Source: Nitrospirota bacterium
GTDB taxonomy: Bacteria > Nitrospirota > Nitrospiria > Nitrospirales > UBA8639
Direction: 5' to 3'
Assembly: GCA_029864405.1 (NCBI GenBank)
Contig: JAOTTP010000013.1
Coordinates: 1-49,764 of the forward strand
DNA length: 49,764 nucleotides
Of this stretch, positions 42,030-49,764 are shown one piece after another; the stretch's first letter is position 1; every line of letters begins with the position of its first letter. The position numbers were made by a program, and so were the translations under genes. The notes beneath the pieces were generated by a model that was not told where the DNA came from, made no database searches, and worked only from the letters and a program-made list of their open reading frames with translations.

Positions 42030-43334
42030 AAAAAAACATCGTCAAAAAAGACATCGGTCATGTTTGTCGTTGCGGTGATTGGGCTGTGTGCATTGTTTGC
42101 CGCATGCACAAACGGGAGCGGTGAGAATGACATTCTGAAAATCAAGTTCTGGGCTATGGGCCGCGAAGGGGAAATTGTTCCTGAGCTGCTTAAAGAGTTT
42201 GAACGCGAGAATCCGGGGGTTCGTGTCATTGTTCAGCAGGTTCCCTGGACCGCGGCCCATGAAAAACTGTTGACGGCATTTGCCGGAGACTCACTGCCTG
42301 ATGTCGCTCAGATGGGCAATACCTGGATAGCGGAGTTTGCGTCACTTGATGCCATTGCCAGGCTGGACGAGATGGCCAAGGCTTCTTCCGTGATTGAGGA
42401 ACAGGATTATTTCCCGGGCATCTGGGCGACGAACCGGATTGCCGATGCACTGTACGGCGTGCCCTGGTATGTGGATACGCGGCTCCTCTTTTTCCGGCAG
42501 GATATTCTCAGGGCTGCCGGGATTGGTCGCCCTCCCCGTGACTGGGCTGAATGGATGCAGGCCGCAACGGCGGTGAAGCAGTACGTCGGGAACAAAAACT
42601 TTGCTCTGTTCGTGCCCGTGAATGATTTTGAAATGCAGATTTCCCTCGCTCTTCAACAAGGTGTTCCGTTGCTGCGGGAGGGTGATCGCTATGGCAATTT
42701 TTCAAGCCCTGAGCTGGTGGCCGCTCTTGATTTTTATCTCGACTTTTTCCGCAAGGGGCTGGCTCCGGCCTCCAGTGAATCCGCCATTTCCAATGTGTGG
42801 GATGAATTCGCACGCGGATACTTTACCTTCTATCTGACCGGTCCATGGAATATTGGGGAATTTCGCCGCCGGTTGCCTGCCAATATGCAGGATGACTGGA
42901 TGACCGCCATCCTGCCGGGGCCTTCGGGTCCGGGGGCATCGACGGCGGGCGGTTCAAGCCTGGTGGTGTTTCAACATTCAGCACATCAGGATGTAGCCTT
43001 CCGGCTGGTTGAATTTCTGTCCCGTCCGGAAATTCAACAACAGTTCTACGAGTTGAGCGGCAATCTGCCGCCGCGGCGGTCAAGCTGGCGCGGAGACCGG
43101 CTTGAATCAGATCCGTATGTCGTGGCCTTCAGAGAGCAGCTTGAGCGCGTGCTTCCAACACCGAAAGTCCCTGAATGGGAACGCATCGTGCAGGAATTGC
43201 GCATGGTGACCGAGCGTGCTGTTTATGAGAAATGGACGGCTGTTGAGACGGCGCGTGAATTGGATAGCCGGATTGATCGCATTCTTGAAAAACGACGCTG
43301 GATGCTTGCGCGAAAAGGGGGAGCCGAGTCGTGA
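42024..43334 (+). CDS. ABC sugar transporter, solute-binding lipoprotein (family 1)
   Basis: This 436-residue binding protein has a basic start and lipobox LFAAC (Cys27), anchoring it to the inner membrane outside the cell. LKIKFWAMGREGEIVPELLK begins the first lobe, and AGDSLPDVAQMGNTWIAEFA, LYGVPWYVDTRLLFFRQDIL and GPWNIGEFRRRL are typical of sugar-binding proteins of the MalE/UgpB class. The ATG falls inside the right inverted repeat of the upstream element. Its 3' end overlaps the first permease gene by 4 bp (GTGA). The sugar is not fixed by sequence; a beta-linked glucoside is likely given the downstream glycosidases. Confidence 0.9.
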   Translation: MIKKTSSKKTSVMFVVAVIGLCALFAACTNGSGENDILKIKFWAMGREGEIVPELLKEFERENPGVRVIVQQVPWTAAHEKLLTAFAGDSLPDVAQMGNTWIAEFASLDAIARLDEMAKASSVIEEQDYFPGIWATNRIADALYGVPWYVDTRLLFFRQDILRAAGIGRPPRDWAEWMQAATAVKQYVGNKNFALFVPVNDFEMQISLALQQGVPLLREGDRYGNFSSPELVAALDFYLDFFRKGLAPASSESAISNVWDEFARGYFTFYLTGPWNIGEFRRRLPANMQDDWMTAILPGPSGPGASTAGGSSLVVFQHSAHQDVAFRLVEFLSRPEIQQQFYELSGNLPPRRSSWRGDRLESDPYVVAFREQLERVLPTPKVPEWERIVQELRMVTERAVYEKWTAVETARELDSRIDRILEKRRWMLARKGGAES

Positions 43335-44212
43335 AGCCGTCTGTGGCAGGTTGGCTGTTTGCCGGTCCGGCGCTGGCGATCATTGCCGTCTTTTTCTTTC
43401 TACCGGTGCTGGCGGCCTTGGCCATCAGTCTGACAGACTTTGACATCTATGCCCTGGCCGACCTGTCCAACCTGCGGTTTGTCGGTTTCCAAAACTATAT
43501 CGAGCTGTTGCAACGGCCGTTGTTCTGGCAGGCCCTGGGTAATACGCTGTATTTCGTGCTGGTCGGTGCGCCCCTCTCGGTGATGGTGTCACTGGCGGCG
43601 GCCCTGTTGCTAAACGGGCAGATGGTGCGCTTCAAGGGATTTTTCAGGACCGCATTGTTTGCTCCGGTGGTGACGACAATTGTGGCCGTGGCGGTGATCT
43701 GGCGATATCTTCTGCATACCCGCTATGGTCTGATTAACTACGGTCTCGACGGGTTGGGCCTACCCGTTGTGGACTGGCTGGGCGATCCGCGTTTTGCCAT
43801 GCCGGCCATTATCCTTTTCGCGGTCTGGAAGAACTTTGGCTACAACATGATCATTCTTCTGGCCGGCCTTCAGGCCATACCTGAGGATCTGTATGAAGCG
43901 GCACGGATTGACGGGGCCAACGCCTGGCAGCGTTTTTCCCATGTCACACTGCCTGCCCTGGTTCCCTCGCTGTTTCTCGTCGGGGTCCTGACCATGGCGG
44001 GATACTTCCAACTGTTTGCCGAACCCTATGTGATGACACAGGGCGGACCGGTCCAGAGTACGCTCAGCATCATTTATCTGATGTATGAAGAAGGCTTTAA
44101 GTGGTGGAGCCTGGGCTCGGCCTCCGCCGTGGCCTTCATTCTATTTGTGTTTATGATTGTGGCGGCCATCGGCCAGCTTGCTGTGATGCGGCGGTACGGG
44201 AGTGGAGTGTAA
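43331..44212 (+). CDS. ABC sugar transporter permease, MalF/UgpA type
   Basis: The 293-residue integral membrane protein has six predicted transmembrane helices. It carries the EAA loop ELYEAARIDGANAWQRFSHV (as DLYEAARIDGANAWQRFSHV), which docks to the ATPase, and the typical FQNYIELLQRPLFW and MVRFKGFFRTALFAPVVTTI segments. Start GTG 43331 overlaps the preceding stop. Downstream of its TAA, GGAGTG and ATG 44216 look like the original start signals of the next permease, now separated by the inserted element. Confidence 0.93.
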   Translation: MKPSVAGWLFAGPALAIIAVFFFLPVLAALAISLTDFDIYALADLSNLRFVGFQNYIELLQRPLFWQALGNTLYFVLVGAPLSVMVSLAAALLLNGQMVRFKGFFRTALFAPVVTTIVAVAVIWRYLLHTRYGLINYGLDGLGLPVVDWLGDPRFAMPAIILFAVWKNFGYNMIILLAGLQAIPEDLYEAARIDGANAWQRFSHVTLPALVPSLFLVGVLTMAGYFQLFAEPYVMTQGGPVQSTLSIIYLMYEEGFKWWSLGSASAVAFILFVFMIVAAIGQLAVMRRYGSGV

Positions 44213-44217
44213 GCCAT

Positions 44218-44619
44218 GTTCATACGGAATGTATGGTTCTGGTCTTACAGATTTACTGATGTGTATCGGGAATCCATCTTGGAGTTGGCTAGAAAAAAAG
44301 CGCTGGCTGGTTCGCACATCGCACTTGTGCAATTAACTTTCGTATCAACGTGGTTTTCTGTGTTGCCGGGTTTCGGCCCGGCAGCCGAGGTCCTTTTGTT
44401 TCGGCAAAAGGACCCAAAACCAGTGACGCCCCGTCTGGTCTCATTAAGATGGGACGGACGCAAGCATTAGGAGGGCGGCCCAACTCGCTGCGCTCAAACA
44501 AAGTCCGCCGGTTCATAAGAGCGTCCGACCCAAGGACCGGACGGCAGGCGTCGGAACATGGAAGACGAAACTTTCAGGAATGTGCATGAAGAGGGGGGAG
44601 CTATAAATTCTGTATGATT
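44218..44619 (+). mobile_element. MITE-like element, copy B, between the two permease genes
   Basis: GTTCATACGGAATGTA (44218-44233) and the complementary right end TTCTGTATGATT (44608-44619) form the inverted ends, with the core TCATAC(G/A)GAAT shared with element A. Internal parts from about 44360 to 44560 are nearly the same as element A, including both hairpins and the GCGTCCGACCCAAGGACCGG tail. No transposase is present. The right end contains the ATG at 44614. Confidence 0.78.
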
Positions 44620-45450
44620 GGTAAGCCGATGAGAAATCTGTGGAGAGGATTCGGAGGGAATATCGGCCTGTCTTTCTTTGCCGCGTTTGCCATGCTTCCG
44701 TTGCTGTGGATGCTGAGTGTGTCCTTGATGTCTCCGGGAGAGGCCAGCAGTTTTCCGCCACCGCTATTGCCGAAGCACCCGACACTCGAGAATTATATGA
44801 AGCTCTTTGAATATTCCAGCATGGGGAGGAATTTCTTGAACTCCCTATTTGTGGCGTCGTCGGCCACACTGTTGTCCCTCACGTTCAATGTCTCGGCCGG
44901 CTATGCGTTTGCCAAACTGGAGTTCAAGGGGCGGCAACTGCTGTTCCGCGGGCTTCTGAGCGCCCTGGTCATTCCGGCACAGGTTTCCATGATTCCGCTG
45001 TTCCTGATGTTGAAAGGGATGGGGCTGGTCAATAGCTGGATTGGTGTGCTGATCCCCTTTGTGGCCAGCATATTCGGGATCTTCCTGATCCGGCAGTATG
45101 CCCTGTCTATTCCAACGGAACTGATCGAGTCGGCCCGGATTGAAGGCGCGAGTGAAATCCGAATTTTCCGGTCGGTCGTGGTGCCGTTACTCACACCCAT
45201 TCTGATTACCCTGGGGCTGTTTACCTTTCTGGCCGCATGGAATGATTTCCTGTGGCCGCTGATCGTCCTGACCGACAGCGACAAATATACGTTGCCGATT
45301 GCCCTCGCATCTCTGTCGCGTGAGCATGTGCAGGATGTCGAATTGATGATGGCCGGTGCGGTGGTCACCGTGACACCGGTCCTGGTTCTTTTCCTGGCGC
45401 TTCAGCGTTTTTACATGAGCGGAACTCTTGCGGGTAGCGTGAAGGGATGA
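44614..45450 (+). CDS. ABC sugar transporter permease, MalG/UgpE type
   Basis: The 278-residue permease has six membrane helices and the EAA motif ELIESARIEGASEIRIFRSV. ISAGYAFAKLEFKGR-like (as VSAGYAFAKLEFKGRQLLF), FLIRQYALSIP and FLAAWNDFLWPLIVLTD are standard for the MalG class. ATG 44614 lies in the inverted repeat of the inserted element, without a well-spaced Shine-Dalgarno; GAGGGGGGAG is about 15 nt upstream. The stop overlaps the next gene's start by 4 bp. No ATPase gene is seen in the window; it may lie beyond the right edge. Confidence 0.93.
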   Translation: MIGKPMRNLWRGFGGNIGLSFFAAFAMLPLLWMLSVSLMSPGEASSFPPPLLPKHPTLENYMKLFEYSSMGRNFLNSLFVASSATLLSLTFNVSAGYAFAKLEFKGRQLLFRGLLSALVIPAQVSMIPLFLMLKGMGLVNSWIGVLIPFVASIFGIFLIRQYALSIPTELIESARIEGASEIRIFRSVVVPLLTPILITLGLFTFLAAWNDFLWPLIVLTDSDKYTLPIALASLSREHVQDVELMMAGAVVTVTPVLVLFLALQRFYMSGTLAGSVKG

Positions 45451-48400
45451 GATGTTCATGGTGGGCATCATCCTGTCTCCTTGCCGGAATGGTATCCTTA
45501 TCAATGGTCGTATTTGCGGCGGATAAGAGAAACGCCAATAATTTCCGGTTGCTCGACGGTTTTGAACGGATCGGGGAATGGCAGGCAGGCGCTACGGAAG
45601 ACTGTGATGCGTCTGTAAGCACGACAAAAGGCGCAAGAGGCCATGCGCTCAAACTGTCGTATACCTTCCGGGCCGCCGGTGTCGCTTATGCTCGTCGCGC
45701 ACTCCCGCTTAATCTCTCGAAAAATTTCGAGATGGCATTCCAGCTCAGAGGTCATGCCCCGAAGTCGACGCTTGAGGTAAAGCTGATTGATGAAAGCGGT
45801 GCGAATGTTTGGTGGAAACGGTTCTCTGATTATGAGTTTCCTGATGACTGGACAACCATTCGCATTCGGCGCAGTGATATCAGTTTTGCCTGGGGTCCCA
45901 TCGAAGATCATACGCTGAAAACCATCGCCAAAATGGAGTTTGTTGTTGTCGGCGCAAGCGGTGACAAGGCTTCCGTCGAGTTTGATACGCTTGAAATACG
46001 GACGCTGCCCGACCTGCCCGCCGTTCTTCCTCTGCTCGTGGCGAAAGACGGTGACGTTCCTGCTCCTGCCGCAGTTGACGGCAATCCGGAGACAGTCTGG
46101 ACTGCCGATAAGACCACGGACTTGACGCTTGATCGGGGCTATGTGGGCGAGCTTGGCGGTTTGACCTTGCGATGGGCCGCGGGGCAGGAGCCTAAGACGT
46201 TGAACATTACCCTTTCCGAGGACGGCACCACCTGGACAGTGCCGGACTGGCAACAGCATATCGCGCCTTCCTCCACAGGAACCACCGAATATCTGCGCAT
46301 GCCAAAAGCCTTCGGGCGTTATATTCGCCTTTCAATAAACCCGGCATCCGGAGGCCGTGTTGGCCTGTTGGATGCGACGGTCGAACCAACGGAGTTCGGA
46401 CAGGATGATAACCGGTTCTTGCTGTCACTAGCCCGGGAATCCGAAAAGGGAACATATCCACGCAGTTTTTTTGGGGAGCAGATCTACTGGACCATCGTTG
46501 GCGTTCCTCAGGGCGGCCGGGCGGCCCTGTTGTCGGAAGACGGCGCCATGGAACCTGGACCAGGGGCTTTCTCGATTGAACCGTTTGTGATCGAAGATGC
46601 TTCCGTGCTGAGTTGGGCGAATGCCGAACATCACCATAGTCTGCTGGATGATTATCTCCCCTTGCCGCGAGTACGCCGGACCCATGAGGGCTTGTTACTC
46701 GATATCAGTGCCCATCGTCCGCCTGTTCCCGCCGGAAGGGAAGGCGCGACTGACGGTAATGCCCGCGATGTGGTCACCAGATATCGTATTGCCAACACCG
46801 GCCATATCCGGCGAACGCTCACGCTGGCCCTTGCAATCCGCCCAATGCAAGTCAATCCGCCTACCCAAACCCTGAACTTGGTTGGGGGTGCCAGCAGAAT
46901 TGAACGGATCAGCTGGGATGGTGCAGCGTTTCAGGTGAATGGTGACTGGTCTGTGTATCCTGACCTGAAGCCGGACCACGTGTCCCTGGCAGGCTTTGAA
47001 CGGGCCGGTTTCCCGCATGTGCAAGATGCCGCCGCAGGCATGGATTCACAAAGCGTAGTAGCTCCTGGAGGCTTCGGCTCCGGCGTCATGTATTTTCATA
47101 TTGATCTGAGGCCGGGTGAGGTTCGCGATGCGACTGTGGTCACGGTGCTTGGTGATGATGACGGGCGTATGCCCGATCTGAACCACGAGGCCATTGATGC
47201 GGGCGAAATGGCTGCAATTGATGAATGGCGGGAAATCCTCAATCGGGTGGACATTTCAGGCCCTCCTGAAACCATGCCGGTTCTCAATGCCTTGAAAACC
47301 GCGTTCGCGCATATGATGATCACGCGCGAAGGGCCTGCACTCCGTCCGGGGCCACGTTCCTATGCCCGTTCGTGGATACGTGACGGGGCGATGATGAGTG
47401 AAAGTTTCCTGCGTCTTGGGCACAATGGGCCTGCGGTCGATTTTGCTCGCTGGTATGCGCCTTACCAATTCTCCAGCGGCAAGGTTCCCTGTTGTGTTGA
47501 CAAACGTGGCGCGGACCCGGTCGTCGAGAATGACAGCCATGGAGAGCTAATTTTTCTGATCGCGGATATTTACCGGTACACGAGGGATCGTGGCTTTGCC
47601 GAGGCCATGTGGCCCTATGCGGACAAGGCCGCTGCCGCTCTCGATGCACTGAGGCTGTCGGAACGCACGGAGCGCAACCGTCAGGGTGACCGCAAGGCAC
47701 TCTTTGGTCTGTTGCCGCCCTCGATCAGCCATGAAGGCTATTCGGATCAACCGGCCTATTCATTCTGGGATAATTTCTGGGGTCTGAAAGGGCTGAACGA
47801 TGCGGCATTCCTCGCTCTTGAATTGGGACACACGGACCGTGCAGCCGAACTCAGGGCGGATGCCGCCGAATTTGCCGGAGATATTGGGGCTTCTGTCCGG
47901 TTGTTGGGTGAAGAGCTCGGGCACGTGCCGGGGGCAGCCGACCGAAAAGATTTTGACCCGACATCCACGACGATCGCGCTTTCGCCTACCGGGGCCGCAA
48001 CAGCCTTGCCCAGGGAGTTGCTGATGGCCACGTTCGAGAAAGCCTGGTCGGAGTTTGTGGCGCGGCGCGATGGCCAGAAGGCGTGGGAAGTTTATACTCC
48101 CTATGAATTCCGTCAGGTGAGCGCGTTTGTGCGTCTGGGAGAGCCGGAGCGTGCCCATGCCCTGCTGGACTTTTTCATGCGGGATCGTCGCCCGGTAGCC
48201 TGGAACCAGTGGAGCGAGGTCATCAGCCGACTGAAACGGGAACCGCATTTCATTGGCGATCTGCCCCATACATGGGTGGGATCGGATTTCATCCGGGCGG
48301 TGCTTTATCTTTTTGTTTATGCGGATACTGCTAACGACTCACTGGTCATCGGCGCCGGTCTGCTGCGATCCTGGCTACAGGGTGAAGGTATCCGGGTGCG

Positions 48401-48584
48401 TGGGCTGAGAACCCCGTATGGCGAGGTGTCCTATACGGCGCGTGAGGGGGGCGGGCAAGTGCGCGTTGATCTGGAAGGATCGACCAAGCCACCTGGCGGC
48501 TATGTTCTGCCGGCTTCCCTGAAAGGTGATGTCAGGGTAACATTCAATGGAAACCCTGTGGGCGTCCCCATAAAATCCCCTTAA
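45447..48584 (+). CDS. Large secreted multidomain six-hairpin-glycosidase-like protein
   Basis: This 1045-residue protein has a signal peptide (WWASSCLLAGMVSLSMVVFA). Next come a carbohydrate-binding-like beta-sandwich (about 30-185, FEMAFQLRGHAPKSTLEVKL), an F5/8 type C (discoidin)-like domain (about 200-315, with DGNPETVWTADKTTDLTLDR) and a further beta-rich part to about 600. The C-terminal 450 residues have an (alpha/alpha)6 look: YARSWIRDGAMMSESFLRLG near 640 and YSFWDNFWGLKGL near 770 match the W-x-RD and W-D-x-F-W patterns of amylo-1,6-glucosidase/GH15/GH63-like enzymes. It probably hydrolyses an oligosaccharide outside or in the periplasm, feeding the transporter. The precise family and bond are not determinable by eye. 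Confidence 0.75.
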   Translation: MRCSWWASSCLLAGMVSLSMVVFAADKRNANNFRLLDGFERIGEWQAGATEDCDASVSTTKGARGHALKLSYTFRAAGVAYARRALPLNLSKNFEMAFQLRGHAPKSTLEVKLIDESGANVWWKRFSDYEFPDDWTTIRIRRSDISFAWGPIEDHTLKTIAKMEFVVVGASGDKASVEFDTLEIRTLPDLPAVLPLLVAKDGDVPAPAAVDGNPETVWTADKTTDLTLDRGYVGELGGLTLRWAAGQEPKTLNITLSEDGTTWTVPDWQQHIAPSSTGTTEYLRMPKAFGRYIRLSINPASGGRVGLLDATVEPTEFGQDDNRFLLSLARESEKGTYPRSFFGEQIYWTIVGVPQGGRAALLSEDGAMEPGPGAFSIEPFVIEDASVLSWANAEHHHSLLDDYLPLPRVRRTHEGLLLDISAHRPPVPAGREGATDGNARDVVTRYRIANTGHIRRTLTLALAIRPMQVNPPTQTLNLVGGASRIERISWDGAAFQVNGDWSVYPDLKPDHVSLAGFERAGFPHVQDAAAGMDSQSVVAPGGFGSGVMYFHIDLRPGEVRDATVVTVLGDDDGRMPDLNHEAIDAGEMAAIDEWREILNRVDISGPPETMPVLNALKTAFAHMMITREGPALRPGPRSYARSWIRDGAMMSESFLRLGHNGPAVDFARWYAPYQFSSGKVPCCVDKRGADPVVENDSHGELIFLIADIYRYTRDRGFAEAMWPYADKAAAALDALRLSERTERNRQGDRKALFGLLPPSISHEGYSDQPAYSFWDNFWGLKGLNDAAFLALELGHTDRAAELRADAAEFAGDIGASVRLLGEELGHVPGAADRKDFDPTSTTIALSPTGAATALPRELLMATFEKAWSEFVARRDGQKAWEVYTPYEFRQVSAFVRLGEPERAHALLDFFMRDRRPVAWNQWSEVISRLKREPHFIGDLPHTWVGSDFIRAVLYLFVYADTANDSLVIGAGLLRSWLQGEGIRVRGLRTPYGEVSYTAREGGGQVRVDLEGSTKPPGGYVLPASLKGDVRVTFNGNPVGVPIKSP

Positions 48585-48642
48585 AACCGTCTGCGGCGAT
48601 CCAAATTGTTTGCAGACATTTTATAAAAGAGGACGAGCGTAC

Positions 48643-49764
48643 ATGAAAAACAACTCGACATTTCCCCACGGGTTTCTCTGGGGTGCGGCGACATCGGCTT
48701 ACCAGATTGAGGGGGCACCGCTGGCAGATGGTGCAGGGCCGAGCATATGGCAGCGTTTTGCCCATACGCCGGGACATACCGTGAATGGCGATACCGGCGA
48801 CGTCGCCTGTGACCATTACCATCGCTGGCGCGAGGACATCGCCCTCATGAAGGAGCTGGGGCTGCAGGCCTATCGGTTTTCGGTGGCCTGGGCGCGTATT
48901 TTTCCTGAAGGCAAGGGAAGGCTGAATGAGAAAGGCCTGGATTTCTACGAAAAACTGGTTGATGGCCTTTTGGAAGCAGGGATTGAACCGCTCCTGACGT
49001 TGTATCACTGGGATTTGCCGGCAGCGTTGGACGATCTGGGCGGGTGGCTGAATCCGGACGTGGCACACTGGTTTGCAGACTATGGGGAAGCCATGTACCG
49101 GCGGCTGGATGGCCGGGTAAAAAAATGGACGACACTCAATGAACCATGGGTGGTTACGGATGCCGGCTATTTGCAGGGTGCACTGGCCCCAGGGCATTCC
49201 TGCCACTATGAAACGCCGGTTGCCGCGCATCATCTGATGCGCGCACATGGTGCGGCCGTTCAGGCCTATCGGGCGGTCGGGGTGCATGAAATTGGCCTTG
49301 TGGTGAATATTGAGCCGAAGTATCCGGCTTCAGATGATCCGAAAGACCTGGCGGCCACCAATCGGGCGGATGCCTACATGAACAGGCAATTTCTTGATCC
49401 CGCCCTTCTGGGATCCTATCCGGAGGAGATGAAGGAGATATTCGGTGACGCATGGCCTGAATGGCCTGCCCAGGATTTCGATCTTATTTGTCAGAAGATC
49501 GATTTTATCGGACTGAATTATTACACCCGCGCCGTCACCTGTGATAAGCCGGATGCCTTGCCTGTCAGGGCCGGGACCGTTCGCCAGCCCCACAAGACCT
49601 ACACGGAAACAGGGTGGGAGGTCTACCCGGACGGGCTTTCCGATACCCTGCTGTGGCTCAAGAACCGTTATGGTGAGATGCCGCTGTATATCACCGAGAA
49701 TGGCTCGGCATTTTTTGATCCGCCGAAAGCGATGAATGGCCGGGTCATTGATCCGCTACGGATG
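48643..49764 (+). CDS. bglB: GH1 beta-glucosidase (3' end outside window)
   Basis: The visible 374 residues are the start of a family 1 glycoside hydrolase (usual length about 450). FPHGFLWGAATSAYQIEGA and RFSVAWARIFPEGKG form the barrel start. TLNEPWV carries the acid/base Glu167 and YITENGSAF the nucleophile Glu352. YHWDLPAALDDLGGW and DFIGLNYYTR are family hallmarks. AAAGAGGA sits about 9 nt before ATG 48643. No signal peptide, so it acts in the cytosol on imported beta-glucosides or cellobiose. It follows the secreted protein by 58 bp and belongs to the same operon. Confidence 0.95.
   Translation, partial: MKNNSTFPHGFLWGAATSAYQIEGAPLADGAGPSIWQRFAHTPGHTVNGDTGDVACDHYHRWREDIALMKELGLQAYRFSVAWARIFPEGKGRLNEKGLDFYEKLVDGLLEAGIEPLLTLYHWDLPAALDDLGGWLNPDVAHWFADYGEAMYRRLDGRVKKWTTLNEPWVVTDAGYLQGALAPGHSCHYETPVAAHHLMRAHGAAVQAYRAVGVHEIGLVVNIEPKYPASDDPKDLAATNRADAYMNRQFLDPALLGSYPEEMKEIFGDAWPEWPAQDFDLICQKIDFIGLNYYTRAVTCDKPDALPVRAGTVRQPHKTYTETGWEVYPDGLSDTLLWLKNRYGEMPLYITENGSAFFDPPKAMNGRVIDPLRM

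Noticed and set aside
44350-44589. Open frame of 79 codons inside element B, with a near-identical 79-codon frame in element A (41759-41998)
   Set aside because: The frames follow the palindromic core of a non-coding repeat, have no ribosome binding site, and variants in other orientations also stay open. This is composition, not coding.
41627-44619. Elements A and B as insertion sequences with a transposase
   Set aside because: Each is about 400 bp and encodes no transposase; a MITE-like, non-autonomous status fits better.

Overview
The window looks like a piece of a Nitrospirota chromosome, most likely Nitrospira-like. This is an inference from gene content and style: medium-GC DNA, an LPS assembly lipoprotein beside leuS and holA, a pyruvoyl-type arginine decarboxylase together with a deoxyhypusine-synthase-like enzyme, and many structured intergenic repeats. 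No search could be run. Most of the window is ordinary chromosomal housekeeping. Accessory DNA is concentrated from about 35.1 kb to the right end.

Layout. 1-1.5 kb: two tandem prepilin-like genes sharing a C-terminal module; the first is cut by the window edge. 1.8-4.8 kb (minus): a TPR membrane protein, a bolA-monothiol glutaredoxin pair with overlapping translation signals, a serine esterase and a small zinc-ribbon protein. 4.9-8.7 kb: GNAT acetyltransferase, anmK, a DUF2726-like protein, an unknown minus-strand protein and exodeoxyribonuclease III. 9-13.6 kb (all minus): pyruvoyl arginine decarboxylase, aldehyde dehydrogenase, zinc-ribbon protein, DsbA-like thioredoxin and a deoxyhypusine-synthase-like enzyme, together a possible polyamine neighbourhood. 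13.9 kb: tRNA-Glu(CUC). 14.1-18.9 kb (minus): cupredoxin, HtrA/DegP protease, rpiA, glucokinase and a MEKHLA-domain protein. 19-20.8 kb: an alpha/beta hydrolase and a 1-kb repeat-filled gap. 20.8-26.7 kb (minus): aroK, aroE, a 28-residue lysine-rich peptide, and a FadL-type porin followed by a hybrid histidine kinase with a V4R-like sensor. 26.9-34.8 kb: glyoxalase I, a uvrC lacking its usual C-terminal HhH domain, a small zinc-ribbon protein, the conserved leuS-lptE-holA run, and convergent rpsT.

35-41.3 kb is an accessory stretch: tRNA-His, a decayed REP-associated tyrosine transposase (RAYT) plus a second fragment, a HigBA-type toxin-antitoxin pair, two tiny membrane proteins, a tandem pair of paralogous secreted Cys-containing proteins, lipoproteins of unknown function and a truncated staphylococcal-type nuclease. 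Several short repeats are scattered through it.

41.6-49.8 kb is a sugar-utilisation operon: solute-binding lipoprotein, two permeases, a 1045-residue secreted multidomain six-hairpin-glycosidase-like protein, and a GH1 beta-glucosidase cut by the right edge. It appears more GC-rich than the rest and looks acquired. Two copies of one roughly 400-bp element with terminal inverted repeats sit in it, one directly before the binding-protein start codon and one between the two permease genes. Both end exactly over the start codon of the next gene. This element is the most unusual structure I found.
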